Positions 34,852 through 44,600 of a stretch of 47,085 nucleotides of DNA are shown in pieces. How positions within the stretch are numbered: position 1 is the first letter of the stretch; each line of letters opens with the position of its first letter. Position numbers and translations under genes: made by a program. Under the pieces are notes generated by a model. The model worked only from the letters and a program-made list of their open reading frames with translations, ran no database searches and had not been told where the DNA came from. The stretch comes from Flavobacterium phragmitis (GTDB lineage: Bacteria > Bacteroidota > Bacteroidia > Flavobacteriales > Flavobacteriaceae), in NCBI RefSeq assembly GCF_900112575.1, contig NZ_FOMH01000009.1:1-47085 (forward strand), given 5' to 3'.

Positions 34852-35065
34852 AATTTAAAAAGTGACTAACATAATTAAGAAGTAAAAAAAGAGAAAAAAA
34901 TAGTGAACAATCAATTAAACTTTATTCAATATGCAAGCAATTACATAATTAATTTCGACTTCTTTTCTGCCTCAAGAAAGGAGAGCAAAATTCGAATAAC
35001 CTATGACTTAAACAAACTTTCACTTTCGAAAGAACACTAACTAACTAAACCTTAAAATCAAAGAA

Positions 35066-36463
35066 ATGAAAAAAAATGTATTTTTATTTTTTCTTGCTCT
35101 TTTTGGCATTCTTCTAACAGGCTGTCAAAATAATGAATCAGGATTCCCTAGTTCTGATAACCCTACGGTGGTAGTTTCTACAAAGGAAATTTATGGAGCG
35201 CCAAGTAGAAAATTTGAAATCAAAGCAGCTCTTGCTGATGATTTAGGATTAAAAAGCATACAGATTCAAATTCCAGAATTATCACTGGATAAAACAATTA
35301 GTTTTTCAACAAATCCGCTTTTAGAATCGTATGATCTTAGCTACTTTTTTGAAGTTCCAGCAAACAGAGGAACATCAGAAGCATTCAAAATAAAATTAAT
35401 CATTACGGATGTTTCAGGAAATGTTGTAAACGAAGAAATCAATTTACGTTTGGACGGAGAGTTCGCAGCGCCAAGCATTTCTATGATAACGCCAAAAGAA
35501 GGAACCGTAATTTTGTTGTCGACAAGTAATGACATGCCTGTAAATTTTGTAGTAAATGACGATTCAGGAATTGATTATATTCAGATAAAATGTGAAGAAC
35601 TGGGTATTGATGAAACCGTACAATTAGACGGTGCTCCTCATTCTTATACTTTTAATAAAACGTATAAATTGCCTGTAACAGCTGCTAATTATGTTTTAAC
35701 GATTACGGCTAAAGATAAATTTACGATTCCAAATACAGGTTCAATCAATATAAATATTGTAGCTACGAATGAGTATCCAGCAATCTATTTATGCGACCAG
35801 CCAAAAGGAACTAATTTAACAACAGATGCAGTTGGTGTCCCAATGTATTTCCATGAGAAAACGGGTCAGGATTTTGAATTCAAATATTACGCAGATAAAG
35901 ACAATAAAGAAATTTACTTCTTAGGTCAGGAATCCGATTTTGCACCACATTGTTTTGGTTTAAATGCGTCAGGCGAATTGGTTGATGATGTTGCTTCTAC
36001 AGCAATTATTTTACCAACAAAAGGCTACTACAAAATTAAAGTGAATCCAAATACTTTAAAATACACTGCAGAAAAATACACGCCTTCAAGTAAAGTTTGG
36101 GCAGATGTGGCTAACGGTTTATGGCATGATGATGCTGCGCAGCGAAAACCTTTCGTAAGTGTTTGCGGTGGCGGAATTCAAGGAGCCACTTGGGATACTT
36201 GGGATGCTTGGACACAAAAAGGATTGCACTTAGCTAATAATGCTTCAAATCCATATCAATTAGTTGGAGAGTATACTTTAACGGGAACTATGGAAGCTAC
36301 TTTCACAGGTCAATGGTGGGATCCATCTTGGAGATTGATTAAAAACGGAATTGCAACAATGTCGCCGGGAGAAAATGGTAATGCTAAATACCCAGCGGCT
36401 CCAGGAGTTTACAAAGTAGTTTTAGATACCGAACTAGAAAGAGTATTTATAACCAAAAAATAG
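35066..36463 (+). CDS. SusE-like outer-membrane lipoprotein
   Basis: 465 residues. A lipobox is visible (LLTGC, Cys20), so it is an outer-membrane lipoprotein. The chain holds tandem Ig-like beta-sandwich domains (residues ~30-130: NPTVVVSTKEIYGAPS; ~135-235: APSISMITPKEGTVI), then a glycan-binding-type C-terminal part (~240-465) with aromatic motifs such as KYYADKDNKEIYFLGQE, WADVANGLWHDDAAQRKPF and WWDPSWRLI. In PULs, SusE/SusF-type surface lipoproteins bind glycan and sit next to SusCD. It is the first gene of the operon, 36 bp before SusC. It could be classed as a different surface glycan-binding family, but the place and fold pattern fit. Confidence 0.8.
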   Translation: MKKNVFLFFLALFGILLTGCQNNESGFPSSDNPTVVVSTKEIYGAPSRKFEIKAALADDLGLKSIQIQIPELSLDKTISFSTNPLLESYDLSYFFEVPANRGTSEAFKIKLIITDVSGNVVNEEINLRLDGEFAAPSISMITPKEGTVILLSTSNDMPVNFVVNDDSGIDYIQIKCEELGIDETVQLDGAPHSYTFNKTYKLPVTAANYVLTITAKDKFTIPNTGSININIVATNEYPAIYLCDQPKGTNLTTDAVGVPMYFHEKTGQDFEFKYYADKDNKEIYFLGQESDFAPHCFGLNASGELVDDVASTAIILPTKGYYKIKVNPNTLKYTAEKYTPSSKVWADVANGLWHDDAAQRKPFVSVCGGGIQGATWDTWDAWTQKGLHLANNASNPYQLVGEYTLTGTMEATFTGQWWDPSWRLIKNGIATMSPGENGNAKYPAAPGVYKVVLDTELERVFITKK

Positions 36464-36498
36464 TCGGTTATAACATTTAATAAATAAAACAGCTTCAT

Positions 36499-39400
36499 AT
36501 GAAATTTAAATATATAGGTTTTTTTATGGCCCTTTTGTGTACTGCTGTATCCTTTGGGCAAATAAAAATAAAAGGTACTGTAAAGGATAAAGCCAATGTG
36601 CCGATTCCAGGAGTAAACGTAATTGTTAAAGGAACTTCTTCATCTGCAGCAACAGATTTTGATGGAAATTATGTTCTTAATGTTCCAAATAAAAATGCAC
36701 AGATCGAATTCACTTTTGTTGGATTCACGACCAAATTGGAAACAATTGGTGACAGAACAGAAATAAATGTTATCCTTGAAGAATCAAGTCAGGCATTAGA
36801 TGAGATAGTTGTAGTGGGTTATGCTGCGGTTAAAAAGAGCGATGTAACGAGTTCTATTTCTTCAGTAAAAGGAAAAGAATTACAGACTATGACAGTTGGT
36901 AACGTAAGCGAATCGCTTCAGGGAAAAGTAGCAGGAGTTCAGGTTACGGGACAAGGTGGGCCAGGTGCACAACCAAGAGTTTTAATTCGTGGTATTTCGA
37001 CTTTAAACTTAAATACAGATCCGCTTTATGTGGTTGATGGAATTCCAATGGGAACCAGCATCAATTTCTTGAGCAATAATGAAATTGAGTCTATGGAGGT
37101 TTTAAAAGATGCTTCGGCAAGTGCTATTTATGGTTCACGTGCCTCAAACGGGGTTATTTTGATTACCACAAAAAAAGGTAAAGAAGGTAAAACAAGATTT
37201 ACTTTCGATTTGAGCTCAGGTATGCAGATTATGAACAATCCATACAATATGGCCGATGCAGAAACATATGCCAGAATAATGAATACGGCTTATAATAATT
37301 CAGGTTATTCGGATTATTTGCCAAATCCTTCTCAATACAGAGGAAAAACAACAGACTGGTGGAAAGCTGGAATTAGAACAGGAACGCCAGTTACTAATGC
37401 ATCTTTAGGAATCTCAGGAGGTTCTGATAAACATACTTTTGGTATCAGTCTGAATTACTATAATTCTGAATCTATGTACGGTATAGGCGGATGGGAAAGA
37501 GTAACAATGAGAATTTCGAATGATTTTAAATTTTCGGATAAATTTAAAGCAGGAATTACTTTAAACCCACGTTATGAAACTTGGGGATCACCAGGAAACT
37601 GGGCAGATTTTGATAAAATTGATCCAATTACGCCAATTTACAAACCTGCGGATCAATTAAATGGTACAGAAAACGGATATAGCATTTATGCCAGATCTCC
37701 TTCGTATGTATGGAATCCGGTTGCAGCAGTAAATAGATATGACGATTATACAGATAAGTACAATTTAAACACCAATGGATACTTACAATATGAACCAATT
37801 AAAGGATTAGTGATTCGTACACAGGCATCTGTTGAGGTAGGTGATGAAGTTAGAAATTCATTTACGCCTGATTTTGTAATCGATGCAGCGCACGAAAAAC
37901 AAGAAATTAATAATGTTCAGAAATGGAATACTACAAACGTAGATTGGACCTGGCAGAATACCATTACCTATTCTAAAACATTTGCAGAGAAACATAATGC
38001 TTCTTTAATGATTGGTAATACAATGGAGGAATATAATGGAAATAATCTTTGGGGTTATGGTGAAGGAGTTCCAAACAATTCTGATTCGATGAGAGAATTA
38101 AATGCTGCAACTAAAAACAAAGACAGTAAAGGAAATAGCTGGTCGAGTTCATTGATGTCTTATATTTCTCGTTTTTCTTATAATTACGACGGGAAATATT
38201 ATTTCACTGGAACATTCAGACGTGATGGTTCTTCAAAATTTATGACCAATAACAAATGGGCGAATTTCCCTTCGGCATCGGTTTCTTGGAGAATTTTAAA
38301 CGAAGGTTTCATGGAATCGGCTAAAGATGTAGTAAGCGATCTTAGATTAAGAGCTGGATGGGGAAAAGTAGGAAATCAAGGTTTGCCAAATGCGGTGTAT
38401 CAGTCTAATATCGGACAAGGATATTACGTAATTGGCGGTGAAGTGGTTGACACTTCTTTTCCTTCGTCAATGGCAAATAAAGATATTAAATGGGAAACGG
38501 TAGAAGATATGAGTTTCGGATTGGATTTTGGCTTCTGGAAAAACAAACTTTCAGGTTCATTAGAATATTATAAAAAGAAAACCAATGATATGTTATTCTT
38601 AAAACAGTTTCCAACCTATAGCGGATTCCCAGATAATTCAAGGATGTGGACAAATGTTGGTTCTATGCAATCAAGCGGTATCGATTTGTTGGTTTCTTAT
38701 AAGGATAAAAAAGGAGATTTCTCTTATGGTCTTGATGTAACTTTTACAACCGTAAATGTTGAAATGCTGACGCTTTCTGCAGATGGTGAAAGATTATACG
38801 GATCAGGAAACAGAACATTGACCGTTAAAGGAGATGTCCCAGGATATTTCTACGGATATGTGGCAGATGGATTGTTCCAAAACCAAACCGAATTAAACTC
38901 ACATACAGACGAGCACGGAACGAAATTACAGCCTTATGCACAAGTGGGAGATGTTCGTTTTAAAGATTTAAACGGAGATGGAAAAATAGATGAAAAAGAC
39001 AGAACTAAAATAGGTTCTCCTTGGGCAGACTACAACGTAGGTCTGAATTTAAACTTCGCTTACAAAAACTTTGATTTAGTGGCAAATTTCTATTCAAGCA
39101 TTGGAAATGAAATTGTAAACCAAAATATTTCAGATTTATATAATGGAGCTAGTTTAACGAACAAAGTTAGCGGATTAGAGCAAATGGCTTGGCATGGAGA
39201 AGGAACTTCAAATTATGTTCCGCGTTTGTCTAAAGATGACAACAATGAAAACTTTACCAAATTCTCGTCTCTGTATGTTGAGGATGGTTCTTTTGTCCGT
39301 ATGAAAAACTTACAGTTAGGATATACTTTCAATAACAAATTCGGATTAGATAAATTAAGAATTTCATTGTCAGGACAAAATTTATGGACTTGGACAAAGT

Positions 39401-39531
39401 ACACAGGAGTTGATCCAGAAGTTGCTGGAGGAGATGCTGATAAGGGAGACAGAGTAAAGGGGTCAGGTTTTGGAGGATGGAATTATCCAGTACAGCCAAC
39501 AATCTTGATGGGACTTAATGTTGCATTTTAA
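36499..39531 (+). CDS. SusC-like TonB-dependent outer-membrane transporter
   Basis: 1,010 residues. Signal peptide (MKFKYIGFFMALLCTAVSFG), then a carboxypeptidase-like regulatory domain (~22-95; IKIKGTVKDKANVPIPGVNV, GTSSSAATDFDGNYVLNVP), a TonB box region (ALDEIVVVGYAAVKKSD, ~108-122), a plug domain (~125-230; SESLQGKVAGVQVTGQGGPG, LYVVDGIPMG, and DASASAIYGSRASNGVILIT), and a long beta-barrel ending in the aromatic VQPTILMGLNVAF. These are the hallmarks of SusC/RagA transporters, which import oligosaccharides with the SusD lid. It starts 36 bp after the SusE-like gene, and SusD follows 12 bp later. Confidence 0.97.
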   Translation: MKFKYIGFFMALLCTAVSFGQIKIKGTVKDKANVPIPGVNVIVKGTSSSAATDFDGNYVLNVPNKNAQIEFTFVGFTTKLETIGDRTEINVILEESSQALDEIVVVGYAAVKKSDVTSSISSVKGKELQTMTVGNVSESLQGKVAGVQVTGQGGPGAQPRVLIRGISTLNLNTDPLYVVDGIPMGTSINFLSNNEIESMEVLKDASASAIYGSRASNGVILITTKKGKEGKTRFTFDLSSGMQIMNNPYNMADAETYARIMNTAYNNSGYSDYLPNPSQYRGKTTDWWKAGIRTGTPVTNASLGISGGSDKHTFGISLNYYNSESMYGIGGWERVTMRISNDFKFSDKFKAGITLNPRYETWGSPGNWADFDKIDPITPIYKPADQLNGTENGYSIYARSPSYVWNPVAAVNRYDDYTDKYNLNTNGYLQYEPIKGLVIRTQASVEVGDEVRNSFTPDFVIDAAHEKQEINNVQKWNTTNVDWTWQNTITYSKTFAEKHNASLMIGNTMEEYNGNNLWGYGEGVPNNSDSMRELNAATKNKDSKGNSWSSSLMSYISRFSYNYDGKYYFTGTFRRDGSSKFMTNNKWANFPSASVSWRILNEGFMESAKDVVSDLRLRAGWGKVGNQGLPNAVYQSNIGQGYYVIGGEVVDTSFPSSMANKDIKWETVEDMSFGLDFGFWKNKLSGSLEYYKKKTNDMLFLKQFPTYSGFPDNSRMWTNVGSMQSSGIDLLVSYKDKKGDFSYGLDVTFTTVNVEMLTLSADGERLYGSGNRTLTVKGDVPGYFYGYVADGLFQNQTELNSHTDEHGTKLQPYAQVGDVRFKDLNGDGKIDEKDRTKIGSPWADYNVGLNLNFAYKNFDLVANFYSSIGNEIVNQNISDLYNGASLTNKVSGLEQMAWHGEGTSNYVPRLSKDDNNENFTKFSSLYVEDGSFVRMKNLQLGYTFNNKFGLDKLRISLSGQNLWTWTKYTGVDPEVAGGDADKGDRVKGSGFGGWNYPVQPTILMGLNVAF

Positions 39532-39542
39532 TCAAAACGATC

Positions 39543-41144
39543 ATGAAAAAAATAATAGTATCAATAATAGCTTTTTCTCTGTTTTCAGCTTCTTGTAGCG
39601 ACTTTATAGAAAAAGAAGAAAGAGGAACGCAGACTTTAGAAAATTACTTTCAGACGGCTCAAGAATGTGAAAACTATGCCAATGAATTAACGCAACGTTT
39701 ATTACTAGCAAAAGAATGGTGGGTATTAACAGCTCCAAGAGTAACCAACGAAATGTCTACTGATGACGCTTGGATGGGAAATACAGGACAGGACAACAGT
39801 GCACACAGACCTTGTTCACAATATATCATTACGCCAGATAATATGGGAGATATGAATGGTATTTATACGGCTCATTACTACACCATTCAATCGGCAAATA
39901 TTGGTTTGGAGAAAATGGCTATTTCGCCAATTACTGAAGCTCAGAAAAACCAATATATGGGAGAATCCTTATTTGTACGTGCTTACTGCTATTATGAATT
40001 GGTGAATCTTTTTGGTGGAGTTCCGTTATATACAAAATCATTAGGAACATCAGATTTAACTTTGGAAAGAAGTTCTGCAGCAGACGTATATGCACAAATT
40101 GAAGCTGATCTTAAAGATGCAGCAGCAAAATTAGAAAGTGCTCCAGTTGCAAGAAATGGTAGAATTAACAAATGGGCTGCTTATGCTTTATTGGCGCGTG
40201 TATCGCTGTTTCAAGAAAAATGGGCAGAAGCGAAAACTTATGCGAACAAAGTGATTACTGAAGGTCCTTTTCAGTTAGAAGCTGATTTCTTAAACATCTG
40301 GAATGTGAATAATCATAATGGAGTGGAATCGATTTTGGAAGCGCAATCCTCTTCTGTTCAAAACAGAAATTTAGGAGCGGCTTTACCAACTTTATCAGGA
40401 GCCAGAGGAGAAGATAAAAAGAATTTCCCAAGTAATGACGCAGCAGATGTTTTGGACGGCTGGGGATGGTGTATGCCAACAAGTGACTTAGAAAATGCCT
40501 ATCTTTCTGAAAATGATGAAATCCGTCGTAGAAGCACGATTACCAAATGGGGAGAAGCGGCTTATGGAGATGAGGTTTTAAATCCAACACATAAATTCAG
40601 TTTAAACGATAATAAATCAGGACGTATCTGCCGTAAATATTATATTCCAATTGCAACACGTCGTTCATTGGATAAAAAAGACGGTCATTTGCCGTTAAAC
40701 ATTCCGTTGATTCGTTTGGCTGAAATGTATTTAACAAGAGCAGAAGCGAATTATCATACGGGCGGAGATGCTTTAGCAGATATCAATGTAATTAGAGCAC
40801 GTGTAAAACTAGATCCCAAAACAGGAATTTCTGGCCCAACACTTTTAAGACAAATCTATAAAGAGCGTCGTTTAGAATTGGCTTTCGAAGGATTACGTTT
40901 ATTCGATATTCGTCGTGAAAAAGATCCAACAACAGGAAGACCGGTTATAGAATCATTGATGGGACCAAACGGAACTTTCGTTAAATATAACTTGAGTTCT
41001 ACAGATCAATACGAAACTACAAACTTGAGAGAACCTCAGGATAAAGGAATCAATTTTAACCCTGCTAAACACTTATTGTGGCCAATTCCACAATTAGAAA
41101 TCGATTTGAGTGGAGGCGTAATTAAACAAAACCCTGGATACTAA
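39543..41144 (+). CDS. SusD-like starch-binding-family lipoprotein
   Basis: 533 residues. The lipobox is FSASC (Cys18). The N-terminal helical TPR-like part (YFQTAQECENYANELTQRLL, GLEKMAISPITEAQKNQYMG, EIRFRAYCYYEL-like VRAYCYYELVNLFGGVPLYT) and the C-terminal IRLAEMYLTRAEANYHTGGD, LRQIYKERRLELAFEGLRLF and LLWPIPQLEIDL are typical of SusD/RagB. The protein forms the surface lid of the SusC channel and binds the glycan. It starts 12 bp after SusC and its TAA overlaps the first base of the next gene's ATG (TAATG), implying translational coupling with the GH30-like enzyme. Confidence 0.96.
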   Translation: MKKIIVSIIAFSLFSASCSDFIEKEERGTQTLENYFQTAQECENYANELTQRLLLAKEWWVLTAPRVTNEMSTDDAWMGNTGQDNSAHRPCSQYIITPDNMGDMNGIYTAHYYTIQSANIGLEKMAISPITEAQKNQYMGESLFVRAYCYYELVNLFGGVPLYTKSLGTSDLTLERSSAADVYAQIEADLKDAAAKLESAPVARNGRINKWAAYALLARVSLFQEKWAEAKTYANKVITEGPFQLEADFLNIWNVNNHNGVESILEAQSSSVQNRNLGAALPTLSGARGEDKKNFPSNDAADVLDGWGWCMPTSDLENAYLSENDEIRRRSTITKWGEAAYGDEVLNPTHKFSLNDNKSGRICRKYYIPIATRRSLDKKDGHLPLNIPLIRLAEMYLTRAEANYHTGGDALADINVIRARVKLDPKTGISGPTLLRQIYKERRLELAFEGLRLFDIRREKDPTTGRPVIESLMGPNGTFVKYNLSSTDQYETTNLREPQDKGINFNPAKHLLWPIPQLEIDLSGGVIKQNPGY

Positions 41145-42781
41145 TGAAGTTTAATAATCATAATAAAGTAGGTCTGCTGTGTGCAGGCTTACTTTTCGCA
41201 AGTTCTCTTTTTGTAAGCTGTGATTCTGAGAAATCTGAAAATTTAGGTTCAGAAAATGCGGTAACAGAATTGAAGGTAAGTTTGGATATGAATCTTCAAA
41301 CAATGGAAAGTTTTGGAGCTTCAGATGCTTGGCAATGTAACTTTATTGGAAAAAACTGGCCAACAGATAAAAAAAATAAAATAGCCGATTTATTGTTCAG
41401 CCAAGGTTTAGATGCTGACGGAAATCCAAAAGGAATCGGATTATCGTTATGGCGTTTTAACCTAGGAGCAGGAAGTGCAGAACAAGGAGAGGCGAGTGAT
41501 ATTACAGACGAATGGAGAAGAACAGAATGTTTTACCACTAACGGAGTTACGTATGATATGACAAAACAAGCCGGTCAGGTTTGGTTTATGAAAGCAGCTA
41601 GAGAACGTGGTGTAGATAAATTATTAGCATTCGCTAACAGTGCTCCGGTTTATCTGACTCAAAACGGAAAAGCACATGCTTCTATCAAAGAATTCTACAA
41701 TTTAAAAGATGGAAAAATGCCTGATTTAGCTGATTTCTGGGTTACCTCTTTGGACAAATTAAAAACAGAACATGGCTTAACAATCGATTATGTGAGTCCG
41801 TTTAATGAACCACAATACGAATGGGATGGTTCAGGACAGGAAGGTTCGCCAGCTACTAATACTAATATTTACAGTTTTGTAAATATTTTATCTCCAAAAT
41901 TACAGGCTAAAAATTTAGAAGCAAAAATTGTAGTAGGAGAAGCAGGAGCTTATGAACCTTTATATAAAACAGTTTCAGGAAAAGAAAGCAGATCAAACCA
42001 GATTGATTATTTCTTTGCTGCGAATTCGACTAAAAATATTGGCGGTTTAAGCAATGTAAAAAAGACGATTTCTGGACACAGTTACTGGCAGGCTTGGCCA
42101 TTAAGCACTCTTATTTCGTCAAGACAGGAAGCTTCATCAAGAATCCAGTCAGTTGGTGGAGTTAGTCTTTGGTCATCAGAATATTGTGTTTTAGAGAGTC
42201 CAGGAACTGCAGAACTTCCAGGTGGAGCAGGAGCAGGAAGAGATTTAGGAATGTCTCTGGCACTTTGGACAGCTCGTATTATCAGCACTGATATTGCGGT
42301 TGGAGGTGTAACTTCTTGGCAATGGTGGACAGCAATCAGCCGTGGAGATTACAAAGATGGTTTGATTCACGTAGACGATGGTGCAAGCAACGGAGCTGGA
42401 AATGCAGATTACTGTAAAAATGATGGATACATTAGAGATTCTAAAACGCTTTGGGCATTAGGAAACTTTTCATTCTTCATAAAACCGGGAATGGTTAGAG
42501 TTCAAATTCCAAGTGTTGATAATACAACAGAATTAAATAATGTCATGGTTACGGCTTATAAAGATGTGGCCAACAAAAAACTGGTTGTAGTTGCAGTTAA
42601 CATCAGTAAATCGGCGAAAGCCTATAAATTGAATCTTGCAGGAGGAACAGTAACCGATAACAAATTAACGCCTTACATTACCTCCGAAACATTAAGTTTG
42701 AAAAAAGGAACAGCGGTTGATGTTTCTGGTTTTGAAATTCCAGCGAGATCTATAGTAACCTACGTAGGAACGTATAAATAA
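41144..42781 (+). CDS. GH30-like glycoside hydrolase, lipid-anchored
   Basis: 545 residues with a lipoprotein signal (LFASSLFVSC, Cys26), so likely on the cell surface. The catalytic TIM-barrel part has MESFGASDAWQCNFIGKNWP near its start. The acid/base candidate is E222 in VSPFNEPQYEW and the nucleophile candidate E346 in LWSSEYCVLE; both positions fit family GH30 (clan A). The C-terminal beta-sandwich (MVTAYKDVANKKLVVVAVNI, ending GFEIPARSIVTYVG) is also usual in GH30. Members act on beta-linked sugars (glucan, xylan, fucoside, beta-1,6-galactan), and the substrate is not readable here. It is encoded with a one-base overlap with susD, and its paralog follows after 118 bp. Confidence 0.85.
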   Translation: MKFNNHNKVGLLCAGLLFASSLFVSCDSEKSENLGSENAVTELKVSLDMNLQTMESFGASDAWQCNFIGKNWPTDKKNKIADLLFSQGLDADGNPKGIGLSLWRFNLGAGSAEQGEASDITDEWRRTECFTTNGVTYDMTKQAGQVWFMKAARERGVDKLLAFANSAPVYLTQNGKAHASIKEFYNLKDGKMPDLADFWVTSLDKLKTEHGLTIDYVSPFNEPQYEWDGSGQEGSPATNTNIYSFVNILSPKLQAKNLEAKIVVGEAGAYEPLYKTVSGKESRSNQIDYFFAANSTKNIGGLSNVKKTISGHSYWQAWPLSTLISSRQEASSRIQSVGGVSLWSSEYCVLESPGTAELPGGAGAGRDLGMSLALWTARIISTDIAVGGVTSWQWWTAISRGDYKDGLIHVDDGASNGAGNADYCKNDGYIRDSKTLWALGNFSFFIKPGMVRVQIPSVDNTTELNNVMVTAYKDVANKKLVVVAVNISKSAKAYKLNLAGGTVTDNKLTPYITSETLSLKKGTAVDVSGFEIPARSIVTYVGTYK

Positions 42782-42791
42782 GAATAAAAAA

Positions 42792-42885
42792 TTAACCGCA
42801 AAGTCGCAAAGACAAACCGCAAAGTTCGCAAAGTTTAAAATCAACTTTGCGAGCATTGCGTAAAATTTAGGGCCCCTTGCGGTTA
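42792..42885. repeat. CGCAAAGTTCGCAAAG-family palindromic repeat, copy 2
   Basis: Left arm TTAACCGCAAAG (42792-42803), an internal unit ACCGCAAAGTTCGCAAAG (42816-42833), its imperfect complement AACTTTGCGAGCATTGCG (42843-42860), and right arm CTTGCGGTTAA (42875-42885). Related to the element at 27952. It fills the spacer between the two GH30-like genes. Confidence 0.8.
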
Positions 42886-42899
42886 AAAAAACAAAGAAA

Positions 42900-44483
42900 A
42901 TGAGAAAAGTATATCTCTTGCTTTTATTGGTGATCAGTTCGCTGTCTTTTGCACAGCGAACCGTTACTATCAGCACAGATCATGTAGTACAAACCATGGA
43001 CGGTTTTGGAGGTTCGGATGCCTGGAGAACACAGTTTGTAGGCAAAAACTGGCCGGAACAGAAAAAAAATGCCATTGCAGATTTATTGTTCAGTAAAGAA
43101 ATCGATGCAAACGGAAATCCAAAAGGAATCGGACTTTCGATTTGGAGATTTAATCTAGGCGCTGGAAGTGCAGAGCAAGGAGAAAACAGTAAAGTTTCGG
43201 ATGAGTGGAGAAGAAGTGAATGTTTCCTAAATGCTGACGGAACTTACGATTTCTCAAAACAAGAAGGCCAAAGATGGTTTTTGCAGGCAGCCAAAAAACG
43301 TGGAGTAGAAAAATTCCTGATTTTTACTAATAGTCCGCCAGTGCATATGACGAACAACGGATTGTCTTTTGCTTCTCAAAAGAATAAACTGAATCTAAAA
43401 GATGGTGCAATTCCAAAATTTGCCGATTTCTTAGTTCAAAGTATTCAGGGATTGGAGAAAAAAGAAGGAATCAAATTCGATTATGTAAGTCCAATAAACG
43501 AACCGCAATGGGAATGGATGCCGAAACATGGCGATACCAACAGTCAGGAAGGAACGCCGGCAACGAATCAGGAAATTTATGATTTGACCAAATCACTTTC
43601 GGAAAAACTGAAAGCTAAAAAAATGAGCACCGAGATTGTGATTGCAGAAGCGGCGCAAATCGATTATTTGTATGAAAATGTAAATGCTGAAAATCGTGAT
43701 AATCAGATTGATTTTTTCTTTGGAAAAACGAAAACCAATGTGACTAAATTTTCGAATGTAAAAAATGTAATCCTTGGACACAGTTATTTTACAACTTGGC
43801 CAATTGAAAGACAGGTTTTAAGTCGTAAATTAATCGCTGCAGAAGTAAAACAAAAACCGGGATTAAAATATTGGCAATCTGAATATTGTATTTTAGAAAA
43901 TCCGGGAGAAAATGAAATCCCTGGAGGTTCAGGAGGAGGAAGAGATTTAGGAATGCAGACTGCTTTGTTTGTAGCGCGATTAATTCACAATGATATTGCA
44001 GTTGCCAATGCGGCTTCATGGCAATGGTGGACATCCATCACAAGAGTGGATTACAAAGACGGTTTAATCTATCTGGATGATGGAAAAAGCAACGGCGGAA
44101 CTGAGCCAAATTATGTAAAAAATGATGGCGAATTTCACGATTCAAAACTGCTTTGGGCATTAGGAAATTATTCGCTTTTTGTTCGTCCGGGAATGCAGAG
44201 AATCGAGATTCCAAATCAAAATGAATTAGACGTAGCAAATGATGTAATGCTGACCGCTTATAAAGACATTCAAAATAAAAAACTGATTGTTGTAGCAGTA
44301 AACTGCGGTAAAGAAGCTCAGAAATATAAATTAGATTTATCAAAAGGAACTCTAAAAAATAATGAGTTTACTCCTTATGTAACTTCTGATAGCTCAAATT
44401 TAAAAAAAGCCAATTCACAGAAAATTAATAATTTAGAAATCCCTGCGAAGTCGGTAGTGACGTTCGTGGGAGAATTTGAGTAA
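42900..44483 (+). CDS. GH30-like glycoside hydrolase, soluble paralog
   Basis: 527 residues with a plain Sec signal peptide (MRKVYLLLLLVISSLSFAQ), so periplasmic or secreted and not lipid-anchored. It is clearly homologous throughout to the gene before it: MDGFGGSDAWRTQFVGKNWP, RFNLGAGSAEQGE, acid/base candidate E201 in VSPINEPQWEW, nucleophile candidate E328 in YWQSEYCILE, and the same ending (LEIPAKSVVTFVGEFE). The paralogs are similar but clearly not identical, so the duplication is not recent. A surface/periplasm division of labour, with the lipoprotein cutting the polymer and the soluble enzyme cutting imported fragments, is a reasonable inference. Confidence 0.85.
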   Translation: MRKVYLLLLLVISSLSFAQRTVTISTDHVVQTMDGFGGSDAWRTQFVGKNWPEQKKNAIADLLFSKEIDANGNPKGIGLSIWRFNLGAGSAEQGENSKVSDEWRRSECFLNADGTYDFSKQEGQRWFLQAAKKRGVEKFLIFTNSPPVHMTNNGLSFASQKNKLNLKDGAIPKFADFLVQSIQGLEKKEGIKFDYVSPINEPQWEWMPKHGDTNSQEGTPATNQEIYDLTKSLSEKLKAKKMSTEIVIAEAAQIDYLYENVNAENRDNQIDFFFGKTKTNVTKFSNVKNVILGHSYFTTWPIERQVLSRKLIAAEVKQKPGLKYWQSEYCILENPGENEIPGGSGGGRDLGMQTALFVARLIHNDIAVANAASWQWWTSITRVDYKDGLIYLDDGKSNGGTEPNYVKNDGEFHDSKLLWALGNYSLFVRPGMQRIEIPNQNELDVANDVMLTAYKDIQNKKLIVVAVNCGKEAQKYKLDLSKGTLKNNEFTPYVTSDSSNLKKANSQKINNLEIPAKSVVTFVGEFE

Positions 44484-44550
44484 GTTTTCAGTGTTCAGTC
44501 TCAGTCGCAGTATACAGCTGCTACACTGAAAACTGTGACTGCGACTGAGA
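44483..44550 (+). repeat. Interleaved double inverted repeat (A B A' B' order)
   Basis: A is AGTTTTCAGTGT (44483-44494) and A' is ACACTGAAAACT (44523-44534), a perfect 12-bp pair. B is TCTCAGTCGCAGT (44499-44511) and B' is ACTGCGACTGAGA (44538-44550), a perfect 13-bp pair. The order A-B-A'-B' means that the two hairpins exclude each other or form a pseudoknot. The first base overlaps the last base of the GH30-like stop codon. The element lies in the 117-bp spacer before the GH2 gene. Confidence 0.8.
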
Positions 44551-44600
44551 ACTAATTCAAAAATGCAAGAAAAATAAATTAACTAAAAAATAAAAATATA

